From Pseudalgibacter ostreae (GTDB taxonomy: Bacteria > Bacteroidota > Bacteroidia > Flavobacteriales > Flavobacteriaceae), in NCBI RefSeq assembly GCF_042427585.1, contig NZ_JBHMFC010000105.1, positions 62,001-126,000 on the forward strand: 64,000 nt of DNA. The letters are read 5' to 3'. The translations under genes and the position numbers were made by a program. Under the pieces are notes generated by a model, which saw nothing but the letters and a program-made list of their open reading frames with translations, did not search any database and was not told the origin of the DNA. The first letter of the stretch is position 1. Each line of letters opens with the position of its first letter. Shown in pieces: positions 45,491-54,446 of this stretch.

Positions 45491-45498
45491 TATATTTG
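45491..45498 (+). promoter_or_regulatory. -7 box of outer-membrane protein gene
   Basis: TATATTTG matches TAnnTTTG and overlaps the TTG at 45496 that a longest-frame call would use as a start, which supports translation from the ATG at 45559. Confidence 0.5.
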
Positions 45499-45558
45499 AA
45501 AATCTTTAACACAGATAAAATTAAACAGAGTTTACCTACTTATCTTAAAGCCTTCAAA

Positions 45559-46566
45559 ATGATGCGAATTAAACCTATAGCCCTTACCTTATTTTGCTTT
45601 ATATCTTCGTTTACGTATGCGCAATATACCGAAGTTATAAATTCCAATAGACCAGGAGTGTCACGAAGTGCCTTTTCTGTTGGGACCAACGTGGTTCAAT
45701 TTGAAGTTGGCCCTTTTATAACTCATGAAAAAAGAACGCCTGAGCTACGCAACGACGTGGAGGGATTTGGGGTCGATTTTGCTGTTCGTTACGGGTTGAT
45801 TTGGGAACCTTTGGAGTTAAATGTAGAAGGAAGCTTTCAAAACGACACCAAGACATATTTTTCGAACATCCCTTTTGAAGATTCTCGGGCCAATTTTAAA
45901 TACCTATCGGTTGGTGCAAAATATTTAATTTTCGACCCCTATAAAATGGCTAACACACGTACGCCAAACCTCTATAGCTGGAAAGCCAACCAAAGACTAA
46001 CGCTAAAGACATTGCTTCCAACAATTTCTCTCTATTTAGGTGCCAATTATGATACTAAAAACAATCCTTATGTTGCTCCAGGTGTAGAAGGTCTTAGTCC
46101 GAAAGTAATGCTTATAACCCAGCATAATTTTTCAAATAAATGGGTATTTATAATGAACTTTATTAAAGATAGAATTGGCACAGATCAATCTGACTTTCAA
46201 TACATCCTTACACTTACACACGCGTTTAATCCGAATTGGGTAGTTTTTGGTGAAACACAAGGGATTAAAAGTGATTTTTATGCCGATAACCTTTTTAGCT
46301 TTGGAGCTGCTTATTTATGGGGCAGGGATTTCCAAATAGATACAGCGCTAACCTTTAATACAAAAGACACGCCTTCTGTTTTTAGTGTTAACCTAGGCGC
46401 ATCGTACCGATTGGATTTTCATAAAGATAAAAAACCTACGTATAAGGATTACAGCAAATCTGCTAAAAAAGAAGCCAAAAGACAATCAAGAAGAAGTAAA
46501 AAAAATAAAAAAGAACCTTTGCATGAGCAGTTGCTTAGACAAAAAAAAGAACACAACCAATTTTAA
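45559..46566 (+). CDS. outer-membrane transporter-like protein (phenol MetA-deg family)
   Basis: A 335-residue protein with a signal peptide (MMRIKPIALTLFCFISSFTYAQ) and a series of amphipathic beta strands resembling the putative MetA-pathway transporter beta-barrel, such as YTEVINSNRPGVSRSAF, VVQFEVGPF, YLSVGAKY, and LYLGANYDTKNNP. It should be an outer-membrane beta barrel. The C terminus is unusual: about 45 residues very rich in Lys and Arg (KKEAKRQSRRSKK) replace the final barrel strand signature. Substrate unknown. ATG 45559 is preferred on promoter position and signal peptide. Confidence 0.7.
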   Translation: MMRIKPIALTLFCFISSFTYAQYTEVINSNRPGVSRSAFSVGTNVVQFEVGPFITHEKRTPELRNDVEGFGVDFAVRYGLIWEPLELNVEGSFQNDTKTYFSNIPFEDSRANFKYLSVGAKYLIFDPYKMANTRTPNLYSWKANQRLTLKTLLPTISLYLGANYDTKNNPYVAPGVEGLSPKVMLITQHNFSNKWVFIMNFIKDRIGTDQSDFQYILTLTHAFNPNWVVFGETQGIKSDFYADNLFSFGAAYLWGRDFQIDTALTFNTKDTPSVFSVNLGASYRLDFHKDKKPTYKDYSKSAKKEAKRQSRRSKKNKKEPLHEQLLRQKKEHNQF

Positions 46567-46591
46567 TTTGTAGCATACATATCTCATTTAA

Positions 46592-47713
46592 ATGATAACA
46601 GTTAAAGAAGTAAAAACAAAAAGCGATTTAAAAGCTTTTGTGAAATTCCCTTTTAAAATTTATAAAAACACGCCATATTGGACGCCTCCTATTATTAGTC
46701 AGGAGATTAAAACTTTTAATACAAAAGAAAATCCTGTTTTTAAAGATGCAGAAGCGACCTTATTTCTTGCCTATAAAGACAACAAACTTGTAGGTAGAGT
46801 TGCGGCTATAATCAATTGGTTAGAAGTAAACGGACAAAATCAAAAAAAAATGAGATTTGGTTGGTTTGATTTTATAGATGATTTAGAAGTTTCCAAAACA
46901 CTTTTTGATAAAATAGAAGCCATAGGCAAACAACATGGTTTGGAATATGCAGAAGGCCCTGTGGGCTTTTCAAATCTAGATAAGGTTGGCATCGTTACTG
47001 AAGGCTTCGAAGAGTTCACATCTATGGTAACTTGGTATAATCACGCGTATTATATCAAGCATTATGAAGCAGCACATTATAAACCTGAAAAAGGATATAT
47101 AGAAAGCCGATTTCCATTTGAGAATGTGAAACCTGAATTTTTCTTTAAAGCTCAAGAACTTATAAAAAAACGGTATCAATTAAAGGCGCTAAGCTTCACC
47201 AAAACCAGTGATGTTATGCCTTATGTTGACAAAATGTTTGACTTGTTTAACGAAAGTTATGCATCATTATCGTCTTTTGTTGCCATTACCGATATTCAAA
47301 AAGCATATTTCAAAAAGAAATTTATAAGTTTTATAAATCCCGAATACATAAAATTCGTTGTGGATAAAGACCATAAGCTTATTGGTTTCGCGATCGTGAT
47401 GCCAGGCTTCTCAAAAGCTTTAAAAAAAGCAAATGGAAAATTATTCCCTTTTGGATTTAAGTACATTTTAGATGCCAAAAAACATAGTAAGGATGTGATG
47501 TTTTATTTAATAGGTATTCATCCAGAGTATCAAAACAAAGGCGTACATGCTGTTATTTTTAACGAATATTATAATACGTTTACAGAAAAAGGAATTGAAA
47601 CATGTTACAGAACACCTGAATTAGACGACAATTTTGCCATTCAACAAATATGGAAACACTTTAAGCCAGAGGTTTATAGACGTCGAAAAACCTATAGAAA
47701 ATCATTGTCTTAA
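46592..47713 (+). CDS. GNAT-fold N-acyltransferase, bacterial ceramide synthase-like
   Basis: A 373-residue protein with a C-terminal GNAT-type domain (FYLIGIHPEYQNKGV acyl-CoA motif A). Its N terminus, FVKFPFKIYKNTPYWTPPI and LFLAYKDNKLVGRVAAIIN, matches a family that I recall includes the bacterial ceramide synthase bCerS, which N-acylates long-chain bases. It is convergent with an alpha-oxoamine synthase gene that may make such a base, so N-acylation of a sulfonolipid or sphingolipid backbone is the best guess. It could instead act on peptides or other amines. It shares a bidirectional terminator with that gene. Confidence 0.6.
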   Translation: MITVKEVKTKSDLKAFVKFPFKIYKNTPYWTPPIISQEIKTFNTKENPVFKDAEATLFLAYKDNKLVGRVAAIINWLEVNGQNQKKMRFGWFDFIDDLEVSKTLFDKIEAIGKQHGLEYAEGPVGFSNLDKVGIVTEGFEEFTSMVTWYNHAYYIKHYEAAHYKPEKGYIESRFPFENVKPEFFFKAQELIKKRYQLKALSFTKTSDVMPYVDKMFDLFNESYASLSSFVAITDIQKAYFKKKFISFINPEYIKFVVDKDHKLIGFAIVMPGFSKALKKANGKLFPFGFKYILDAKKHSKDVMFYLIGIHPEYQNKGVHAVIFNEYYNTFTEKGIETCYRTPELDDNFAIQQIWKHFKPEVYRRRKTYRKSLS

Positions 47714-47752
47714 AAAGACCCGGAACCTAATATGCTTTATTGTAAAAGCAAA

Positions 47753-47785
47753 AAAAAAACCGAATCTTAACGATTCGGTTTTTTT
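47753..47785. terminator. bidirectional terminator between acyltransferase and oxoamine synthase genes
   Basis: A 14-bp stem (AAAAAAACCGAATC with GATTCGGTTTTTTT) and 5-nt loop lie between two convergent genes. A-runs and T-runs on both sides allow termination in both directions. Confidence 0.85.
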
Positions 47786-47803
47786 ATCTTATATATTCTA
47801 TTT

Positions 47804-49063
47804 CTATTCTCCCATTGCAGCAACTACCGATGCAGACAAACGTTTGTATGTACCATTTTCCAAACGTTCCCTTATAATATCAAAAGCATCTAAAGTAATC
47901 TTTACATCTTCTAAATTATGGGTAGCCGTAGGTATCATCCTTAGTAATATTAACCCTTTAGGGATTACAGGATATACAACAATAGAACAGAAGATACCGT
48001 AATTCTCGCGTAAATCCTTAACCAAAGCCATCGCTTCTGGAATACTTCCTTTTAGATAAACAGGAGTAACACAGCTTTGAGTAGTGCCAATATCAAACCC
48101 TCTCGCTTTTAAACCCGATTGTAAGGCATTGACGTTTTCCCAAAGCTTAGCTTTAAGCTCTGGCATTGTTTTTAACATATCCAAACGTTTACGTGCACCA
48201 ACCACCAATTGCATTTGTAGCGATTTCGCAAACATTTGAGAACGTAAATTATATTTTAAATAATCAATAATTTCTTGATCTGCAGCAATAAAGGCTCCTG
48301 TACTGGCCAAAGATTTAGCGAAAGTGGCAAAATAGACATCAATACCATCTTGAACGCCTTGTTCCTCACCTGCACCTGCTCCTGTTTTACCAAGTGTTCC
48401 AAAGCCATGCGCATCATCTACTAAAAATCGGAAATTAAATTTCTTTTTAAGTTCTACAATTTCTTTTAATCTTCCTTGTTCACCACGCATTCCAAACACA
48501 CCTTCAGAAATCACTAGAATTCCCCCACCGGTTTGTTCTGCCATTTTTGTTGCTCTTTCTAAGTTTTTTTCTAAACTTTCAATATCATTGTGCTTGTAGG
48601 TAAAGCGCTTCCCCATATGCAAACGTACACCATCGATAATACAAGCATGAGCATCTACATCATACACAATAATATCATCTTTCGCAACCAAAGCATCAAT
48701 AGTAGACACCATACCTTGGTATCCAAAATTCAACAAATAAGCGGCTTCTTTACTAACAAATTCTGCCAACTCATTTTGAAGGGTTTCATGTAATTCGGTA
48801 TGACCAGACATCATTCTGGCACCCATAGGGTACGCCGATCCGTAAGCAACACCTGCTTCGGCATCTACTTTACGAACTTCTGGATGGTTAGCCAATCCTA
48901 AATAATCATTGATACTCCATGTGATGACATCTTTACCTCTAAATTTCATCCTGTTAGATATTTGACCTTCTAACTTTGGAAAAACAAAATAACCTTCTGC
49001 TTGAGATGCCCACTTACCTAGTGGTCCTTTGTCTTTATAAATCTTTTCGAATAAATCTTTCAT
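47804..49063 (-). CDS. alpha-oxoamine synthase (serine palmitoyltransferase/cysteate acyltransferase-like)
   Basis: A 419-residue PLP-dependent enzyme of the group that joins an amino acid to an acyl thioester with loss of CO2. Visible are the entry motif SINDYLGLANHPEV, SAYPMGARMMSGH, HACIIDG, the Asp of VDDAHGFGTLG and the PLP Lys250 in FAKSLAST. The group includes serine palmitoyltransferase, KBL and CapB, the enzyme that makes the capnine backbone from cysteate. Its neighbour is a cysteine-synthase-like PLP enzyme on the same strand, which favours the cysteate/sulfonolipid route over sphingolipid. KBL activity cannot be excluded from sequence alone. Confidence 0.8.
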   Translation of the reverse strand: MKDLFEKIYKDKGPLGKWASQAEGYFVFPKLEGQISNRMKFRGKDVITWSINDYLGLANHPEVRKVDAEAGVAYGSAYPMGARMMSGHTELHETLQNELAEFVSKEAAYLLNFGYQGMVSTIDALVAKDDIIVYDVDAHACIIDGVRLHMGKRFTYKHNDIESLEKNLERATKMAEQTGGGILVISEGVFGMRGEQGRLKEIVELKKKFNFRFLVDDAHGFGTLGKTGAGAGEEQGVQDGIDVYFATFAKSLASTGAFIAADQEIIDYLKYNLRSQMFAKSLQMQLVVGARKRLDMLKTMPELKAKLWENVNALQSGLKARGFDIGTTQSCVTPVYLKGSIPEAMALVKDLRENYGIFCSIVVYPVIPKGLILLRMIPTATHNLEDVKITLDAFDIIRERLENGTYKRLSASVVAAMGE

Positions 49064-49249
49064 TAATTATAAATCTTATTGCTATTAAAAATTTAAAAAA
49101 TATACCACAAGGGCACGTTAAAATATATCGATCAAAAAAAAATCGTTTTGAGTCAATATAGTTCAGCGCGTTTGTTAGGTGTTAATGGGTGCAAAATTAT
49201 ATATTTATATCGTTCGAACATAATTTTTAGCCCCTAATTATTAATAAAA

Positions 49250-49293
49250 TAAAAAAAGAGACACCTTTTTGCTATTATAACAAGGTTACCTCT
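49250..49293 (-). terminator. terminator of CysK-like gene
   Basis: On the minus strand, AGAGgtaACCTT pairs with AAGGTgtCTCT across a 14-nt loop, followed by a U-tract, just after the stop codon at 49315. Confidence 0.65.
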
Positions 49294-49314
49294 TAATTAT
49301 GTTCTAGTTTTTTA

Positions 49315-50355
49315 TTACCTTATATATTGAATCCCTTCTGCTGTAGCCTTATTTACGCTATCAAAGAAGCCTTGTTCTTCCATCCATTTATCACTATATA
49401 CTTTACTCATGTATCTGGAACCATGGTCTGGAAAAATAACAACAACCAAATCGTCTTTTTTAAATCGTCCCTCCTCACCTATTTGTTTAATTGCCTGCAT
49501 GGCAGCTCCAGATGTATAGCCTACAAACATACCTTCTGTTTTAACGATTTCTCTTGCGGTATGGGCACTCTCTTCGTCTGTTACTTTTACAAATTCGTCT
49601 ATAAGGTCAAAATCGGTTGCCGTTGGTATTAAGTTTTTACCCAAACCTTCTATTCTGTAAGGATATATTTCTTTTTCATCAAACTCCCGGGTTTCGTGAT
49701 ATTTTTTAATTACAGAGCCAAAAGCATCTACCCCTATAACTTTAATATCCGGATTTTGTTCTTTCAGATACTTCGCAGTACCAGAAATAGTACCTCCTGT
49801 ACCGCTACACGCTACAAGGTGTGTAATTTTCCCTTCTGTCTGTTTCCAGATTTCAGGACCTGTAGATTTATAATGCGCATCGATATTGAGTTGATTGAAA
49901 TATTGATTGATATAAACCGACCCTTTAATCTCTTCGTGCAAACGTTTGGCGACTTGATAATACGATCGTGAATCGTCTGCACTAACATGGGCTGGACAAA
50001 CATATACTTTTGCTCCCATGTTTTTTAACATTTCTATTTTATCTGCTGAAGATTTTGAAGTCACTGCCAATACGCAATCGTATCCTTTTATAACACTTAC
50101 CATAGCTAAACTAAAGCCTGTGTTTCCTGAAGTGGTTTCAATAATAGTGTCGCCTGGAGTTAAAATCCCTTGTCTTTCTGCCTCTTCGATAATATAAAGT
50201 GCTATTCTATCTTTTGAGGAATGACCAGGGTTAAAAGATTCTACTTTAGCATAGAAATCACCTTTAAACTCTGAAGCTATTTTATTAAGTTTAATAAGTG
50301 GTGTTTTACCTATTAAATCTAATACACTATCAAAAACCTGATTTTTGTGTTTCAT
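49315..50355 (-). CDS. CysK/CBS-family PLP enzyme, probable cysteate synthase
   Basis: A 346-residue fold-type II PLP enzyme. It has the phosphate and Schiff-base region NPGHSSKDRIA with Lys48, the SGNTG substrate loop, and the PLP-phosphate loop GTGGTISG. The motif ahead of Lys reads HSSKD instead of the usual SVKD. Published work on gliding bacteria identified a CysK-like cysteate synthase (CapA) that uses O-phosphoserine and sulfite next to the CapB acyltransferase; this locus has the same pair. By sequence alone it could also be an O-acetylserine sulfhydrylase or cystathionine synthase. It has its own promoter. Confidence 0.7.
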   Translation of the reverse strand: MKHKNQVFDSVLDLIGKTPLIKLNKIASEFKGDFYAKVESFNPGHSSKDRIALYIIEEAERQGILTPGDTIIETTSGNTGFSLAMVSVIKGYDCVLAVTSKSSADKIEMLKNMGAKVYVCPAHVSADDSRSYYQVAKRLHEEIKGSVYINQYFNQLNIDAHYKSTGPEIWKQTEGKITHLVACSGTGGTISGTAKYLKEQNPDIKVIGVDAFGSVIKKYHETREFDEKEIYPYRIEGLGKNLIPTATDFDLIDEFVKVTDEESAHTAREIVKTEGMFVGYTSGAAMQAIKQIGEEGRFKKDDLVVVIFPDHGSRYMSKVYSDKWMEEQGFFDSVNKATAEGIQYIR

Positions 50356-50385
50356 AAATGCTTTTTATAAGCTACAGTAATATTA

Positions 50386-50414
50386 CAAAAATATTTGTAA
50401 CCCAAACGTCGCAA
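50386..50414 (-). promoter_or_regulatory. promoter of CysK-like gene
   Basis: On the minus strand, TTG at 50412-50414 is 18 bp from TATTTTTG at 50386-50393, 30 bp before the ATG. Confidence 0.65.
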
Positions 50415-50434
50415 AAATAAAACTTTTTTTTTTA

Positions 50435-52573
50435 TTATCCATGAATTCCCTCTAAATCTAACAGAAAGGCGTATTCTAGCGCCACCTCTTTTAGACTTTC
50501 AAAACGTCCGGATGCCCCACCATGACCAGCATCCATATCGATATTAAACAACAATTTATTCGTATCTGTCTTTTTATCCCTTAATTTTGCTACCCATTTT
50601 GCCGGTTCCCAATATTGAACTTGAGAATCGTGCAGACCTGTAATTACAAGCATATGAGGATATTCTTTCTCAACGACATTATCATATGGAGAATACGACT
50701 TCATATAAGTGTAAGACTCCAACTCATTGGGGTTGCCCCATTCATCATACTCTCCTGTTGTTAATGGAATAGAATCGTCTAACATGGTCGTAACCACATC
50801 TACAAATGGAACTGCCGCCAACACCCCATGGTAAAGCTCTGGATTAAGGTTAATAACAGCTCCAATTAATAATCCGCCCGCAGACCCTCCATAAGCATAA
50901 AGATGCTTATGGGATGTGTATTTTTGTTCTATAAGGTGTTTAGAGCAATCTATAAAATCGTAAAAAGTGTTTAATTTGGTAAATAGCTTTCCGTTTTCGT
51001 ACCACTCCCTACCGAGATACTCACCTCCTCTAACATGTGCGATAGCATATATAAAACCTCGGTCCAACAAGCTTAAACGCACGGTAGAAAAAGAAGGGTC
51101 TATAGTAACACCATAAGAGCCATAAGCATATTGTAAAACAGGATTGCTTCCATTAAGCGTAATCCCTTTTTTATACACCAACGATATTGGTATTTTAACG
51201 CCATCTCGTGCAGTGGCCCAAATTCGCTTAGACTCGTAATTTTCCTTCTTAAATTTAGCTCCTAAAACAATTTGCTCTTTTTTTATCTCGCTCGTTTTGC
51301 TATTAAAATTATAATCGATAACCGCACTGGGAGATGTTAAGGAGTTAAAGCCATACCGTAGTATCTGACTATCAAAATCGGGATTATTACCAATATATGC
51401 GGTATATGTTTCAGAATTAAAAGGAAGGTAATAATCCTCGGCTCCATCCCAACTTATAATTCGGATAGCATTCAATCCGTTTTGACGCTCATTTACAACC
51501 AAATAATCTTTAAAAATCTCGATATCTTCTATTAAAACATCTTCTCTGTACGGAAGAACATCTTCCCAATGTTCTTTTTCTGTAGCATTTTCGCTGGTTT
51601 TTAACAACTTAAAGTTGGTGGCTCCATCACTATTAGCAATTATATAAAAGTGGTCTTGATAATGCGCAATACTATAATCTAATTCTCGAATACGGCTTTG
51701 GAATATCTTAAAATCGCCATCAGGCGTGTCTGCATTTATAAAACGGTACTCAGACGTTAAGGTACTAGAAGATCCAATTATAATATATTTTTTAGATTTC
51801 GATTTATAAACAAAACTATGAAACGTTTCATCTTCTTCATGATACACCTCTACATCATTGGACATACCGGTGTGCAGTTTATGCTTAAAGATTTTGTGCG
51901 AACGCAAAGTCACCTCATCTTTCATAGAATAGAACAGCGTTTTATTATCGTTGGCCCAAGTAGCGTTTCCGGTGGTATTTAGCACTTTATCCTTATATAC
52001 TTCGCCTGTAACCAAATTTTTAATTTGCAATGTATATTGGCGCCTGCTTAATACATCTGTTGAAAAACAGGCCATTGTATTGTCTGGACTTATCGAAATT
52101 CCGCCAAGACTAAAATAGCTATGCCCTTTTGCCATCTCGTTACAATCGAACAAAACTTCTTCATCTGCCTCTAAAGTGCCTTTTTTACGGGTATACACGG
52201 GGTAATCTTTTCCAACTTCATAACGTGTTAAGTACCAATAGCCATTATGCTTGTAGGGCACGGAGGTATCATCTTCCTTAATCCTAGCTTTCATTTCTTC
52301 AAAAAGTTCTTTCTGAAAACCTTCCGTATGCTGCATCATACTTTTGGTATATGCATTTTCTGCATTTAAATACGCAATAACCTCTGGGTTTTCTTTATCG
52401 TTAAGCCAATAATACTCATCTATTCTGGGGTCATTATGGATAGTAAGTGTATGTGGTTTCTTTTTTGCTATGGGTGGTGCTATCATGCTTAAATTCTCTA
52501 TCATTATTCTACTCTTTTTACAAGAAAGTGCAAAAATACTGCTTAGCAACAATATAATTAGGCTGTTTCTCAT
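50435..52573 (-). CDS. S9A prolyl oligopeptidase (oligopeptidase B-like) lipoprotein
   Basis: A 712-residue serine peptidase. A lipoprotein signal (LLSSIFALSC) anchors it in the envelope. An N-terminal beta-propeller covers about 60-430, and the C-terminal alpha/beta-hydrolase domain has the nucleophile Ser564 in GGSAGG, the acid in GLHDSQV and the base His in DAGHGGASG. The sequence layout (YYWLNDKENPEV, YAYGSYGVTID, RGGEYLGREWYENGK) matches oligopeptidase B, which cuts small peptides after basic residues. Start at 52573 gives the signal peptide. It is divergent from the YbaB gene. Confidence 0.92.
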   Translation of the reverse strand: MRNSLIILLLSSIFALSCKKSRIMIENLSMIAPPIAKKKPHTLTIHNDPRIDEYYWLNDKENPEVIAYLNAENAYTKSMMQHTEGFQKELFEEMKARIKEDDTSVPYKHNGYWYLTRYEVGKDYPVYTRKKGTLEADEEVLFDCNEMAKGHSYFSLGGISISPDNTMACFSTDVLSRRQYTLQIKNLVTGEVYKDKVLNTTGNATWANDNKTLFYSMKDEVTLRSHKIFKHKLHTGMSNDVEVYHEEDETFHSFVYKSKSKKYIIIGSSSTLTSEYRFINADTPDGDFKIFQSRIRELDYSIAHYQDHFYIIANSDGATNFKLLKTSENATEKEHWEDVLPYREDVLIEDIEIFKDYLVVNERQNGLNAIRIISWDGAEDYYLPFNSETYTAYIGNNPDFDSQILRYGFNSLTSPSAVIDYNFNSKTSEIKKEQIVLGAKFKKENYESKRIWATARDGVKIPISLVYKKGITLNGSNPVLQYAYGSYGVTIDPSFSTVRLSLLDRGFIYAIAHVRGGEYLGREWYENGKLFTKLNTFYDFIDCSKHLIEQKYTSHKHLYAYGGSAGGLLIGAVINLNPELYHGVLAAVPFVDVVTTMLDDSIPLTTGEYDEWGNPNELESYTYMKSYSPYDNVVEKEYPHMLVITGLHDSQVQYWEPAKWVAKLRDKKTDTNKLLFNIDMDAGHGGASGRFESLKEVALEYAFLLDLEGIHG

Positions 52574-52615
52574 ATTAATTGTTTAAAGCCAGTGTGTAGT
52601 TCATTCTTTATTTAA

Positions 52616-52623
52616 TAATTTTG
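52616..52623 (+). promoter_or_regulatory. -7 box of YbaB gene
   Basis: TAATTTTG fits TAnnTTTG, 26 bp before the ATG at 52650. No clear TTG sits at the standard distance. Confidence 0.45.
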
Positions 52624-52649
52624 TAAAATAATAACAAAAAAAAGAGACT

Positions 52650-52973
52650 ATGTTTGGAGACATGATGGGTATGATGGGAAAACTAAAAGAAACCCAAAAA
52701 AAAGTAGAAGACACAAAAAAAAGAATGGATACTGTTTTAGTAGATGAAAGCAGTAACGACGGCAAACTTAAAGTAACACTAACGGCCAATAGAACTATTA
52801 AATCTATAGAAATTGCCGACGATTTACTTCATGATAAAGAGCAACTTGAAGATTACTTGATTTTAACCTTAAACAAAGCCATCGATAAGGCCACAAACAT
52901 CAATGAAGCCGAGTTGGCCGCCGTTGCTAAGGATGGCATGCCCAATATCCCTGGATTGGACATGTTTAAATAA
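52650..52973 (+). CDS. YbaB/EbfC family nucleoid-associated protein
   Basis: A 107-residue DNA-binding protein. The N-terminal glycine-methionine-rich FGDMMGMMGKLKETQKKV, followed by TLTANRTIKSIEIADDLL and the helical C-terminal LNKAIDKATNINEAE, fits the YbaB tweezers-like dimer that coats DNA. The family is small and near universal, often beside recombination genes; here it stands alone. A terminator lies about 110 bp downstream. Confidence 0.9.
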   Translation: MFGDMMGMMGKLKETQKKVEDTKKRMDTVLVDESSNDGKLKVTLTANRTIKSIEIADDLLHDKEQLEDYLILTLNKAIDKATNINEAELAAVAKDGMPNIPGLDMFK

Positions 52974-53079
52974 ACTATCGTTCTGGAAACGATTTACCAG
53001 GATTATAAGAACAGGGCTTCGTAGTGCTATTAATTAAATAAACGTCGTAGCTTCTAGAACTTTTACATCATCTAAATAA

Positions 53080-53128
53080 AAAAAGCCGTGTTCCAACCTT
53101 AAATTGGCAAATACCAACACGGCTTTTT
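53080..53128. terminator. hairpin between YbaB and prfB genes
   Basis: A 13-bp stem (AAAAAGCCGTGTT with AACACGGCTTTTT) encloses a 23-nt loop and ends in a T-run. Position fits the end of the YbaB transcript, about 107 bp after its stop. Confidence 0.75.
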
Positions 53129-53229
53129 CTTGAATTTAGAGCTATTATGTTAAATTTAGTTTTAAATAAAATAATGCACTAAGGTTCTAAAAACATTCTA
53201 AGTTCTTTTTTTTCCCTATCATTAAAACC

Positions 53230-53237
53230 TATTTTTG
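53230..53237 (+). promoter_or_regulatory. -7 box of prfB
   Basis: TATTTTTG fits TAnnTTTG, 21 bp before the ATG at 53259; no TTG at the usual distance. Confidence 0.4.
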
Positions 53238-53258
53238 TTAAAATTTAATTTCAAATTA

Positions 53259-54369
53259 ATGATAACCAACGATCATATAAAAGATCTTAACTCCCGCCTT
53301 AAAGCCATTAGGCACTATCTTTGACGTAGATGCTAAACTAATTGAAATACAAAACGAAGAGGAGCAAACCTTTGACCCAAATTTCTGGAACGATTCTAAA
53401 GCAGCAGAAGCTATTGTAAAATCTATCCGTGTTAAGAAAAAATGGGTAGAAGATTACCATGCTGGCAAAACCATGTTGGAAGACCTTGAAGTCTTACTCG
53501 AGTTTTATAAAGAAGGAGAGTCTACTGCTGAAGAAGTTGAAGCACATTATGAAAAACTTACAACGCTTCTTGAAGACATAGAGTTTAAAAATATGCTTTC
53601 TGAAGAAGGGGACAGTTTAAGTGCTGTATTGCAAATAACTGCTGGCGCTGGTGGTACCGAAAGTTGTGACTGGGCCAATATGCTTATGCGTATGTATTTG
53701 ATGTATGCGGAAAAAAGTGGTTTTAAAATAAAAGAACTCAACTTTCAAGAAGGCGATGTTGCAGGTATAAAAACCGTAACCTTGGAAATAGAAGGCGATT
53801 TTGCGTTTGGATGGCTTAAAGGTGAAAACGGCGTACACCGCTTGGTAAGGATTTCTCCTTTTGACAGTAATGCTAAACGACATACCAGCTTTGCTTCCGT
53901 TTACGTCTATCCTTTAGTAGACGACACTATTGAAATAGACATCAATCCCGCCGATATTGAAATAACCACGGCACGTTCTAGTGGTGCTGGTGGGCAAAAC
54001 GTGAATAAAGTAGAGACTAAAGTACAGCTCATCCATAAGCCTACGGGAATTCATATTTCCTGCTCTGAAACACGTTCGCAACATGATAATAGATCACGGG
54101 CTATGCAAATGCTGAAATCACAACTGTACGAAATCGAACTTCAAAAACAACTATCTCAACGCGATGATATTGAAGCTGGTAAGATGAAAATAGAATGGGG
54201 AAGCCAAATTAGAAACTATGTTATGCAGCCCTATAAATTAGTAAAAGACGTAAGAACGGGCCATGAAACCAGTAACGTAGATGCCGTGATGAATGGTGAA
54301 ATTGGACCATTTCTTAAGTCTTATTTAATGATGATGGGACAAAGAGAAGAGGATCCGTTAAGTTTATAA
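53259..54369 (+). CDS. prfB: peptide chain release factor 2, with programmed +1 frameshift
   Basis: RF2 releases the peptide at UGA and UAA codons. The 0 frame starts at ATG 53259 and reaches 21 codons, ending in CTT TGA C (53319-53325). Skipping T53322 moves into the frame DVDAKLIEIQ... and gives a 369-residue protein, the normal length. This is the classical RF2 autoregulatory site: low RF2 slows termination at UGA and favours the shift. The RF2 tripeptide SPF (RISPFDSNAK) and the GGQ motif at residues 244-246 are present. A plain ORF call starts at 53473 and misses the first 71 residues. The upstream Shine-Dalgarno-like part is only AGG, not AGGGGG. Confidence 0.97.
53310..53325 (+). promoter_or_regulatory. 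programmed +1 frameshift site of prfB
   Basis: AGG CAC TAT CTT TGA C: an AGG at 53310-53312 lies 6 nt before CTT at 53319-53321, which is followed by UGA and C. The layout copies the E. coli prfB site except that the GGG after AGG is CAC, so the stimulatory anti-SD pairing is shorter. Confidence 0.95.
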
Positions 54370-54377
54370 TTAAAAAT

Positions 54378-54426
54378 TTGCAAAGATTCTGATACTGGAT
54401 TTTATTCCTTATTAAAATCTTTGCAA
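54378..54426 (+). repeat. 11-bp inverted repeat between prfB and HAD gene
   Basis: TTGCAAAGATT at 54378-54388 and its complement AATCTTTGCAA at 54416-54426 enclose 27 nt. No U-tract follows, so it may be an operator or a weak attenuator rather than a strong terminator. Confidence 0.5.
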
Positions 54427-54446
54427 GTGTAAAAGTAGAGGTTAAA

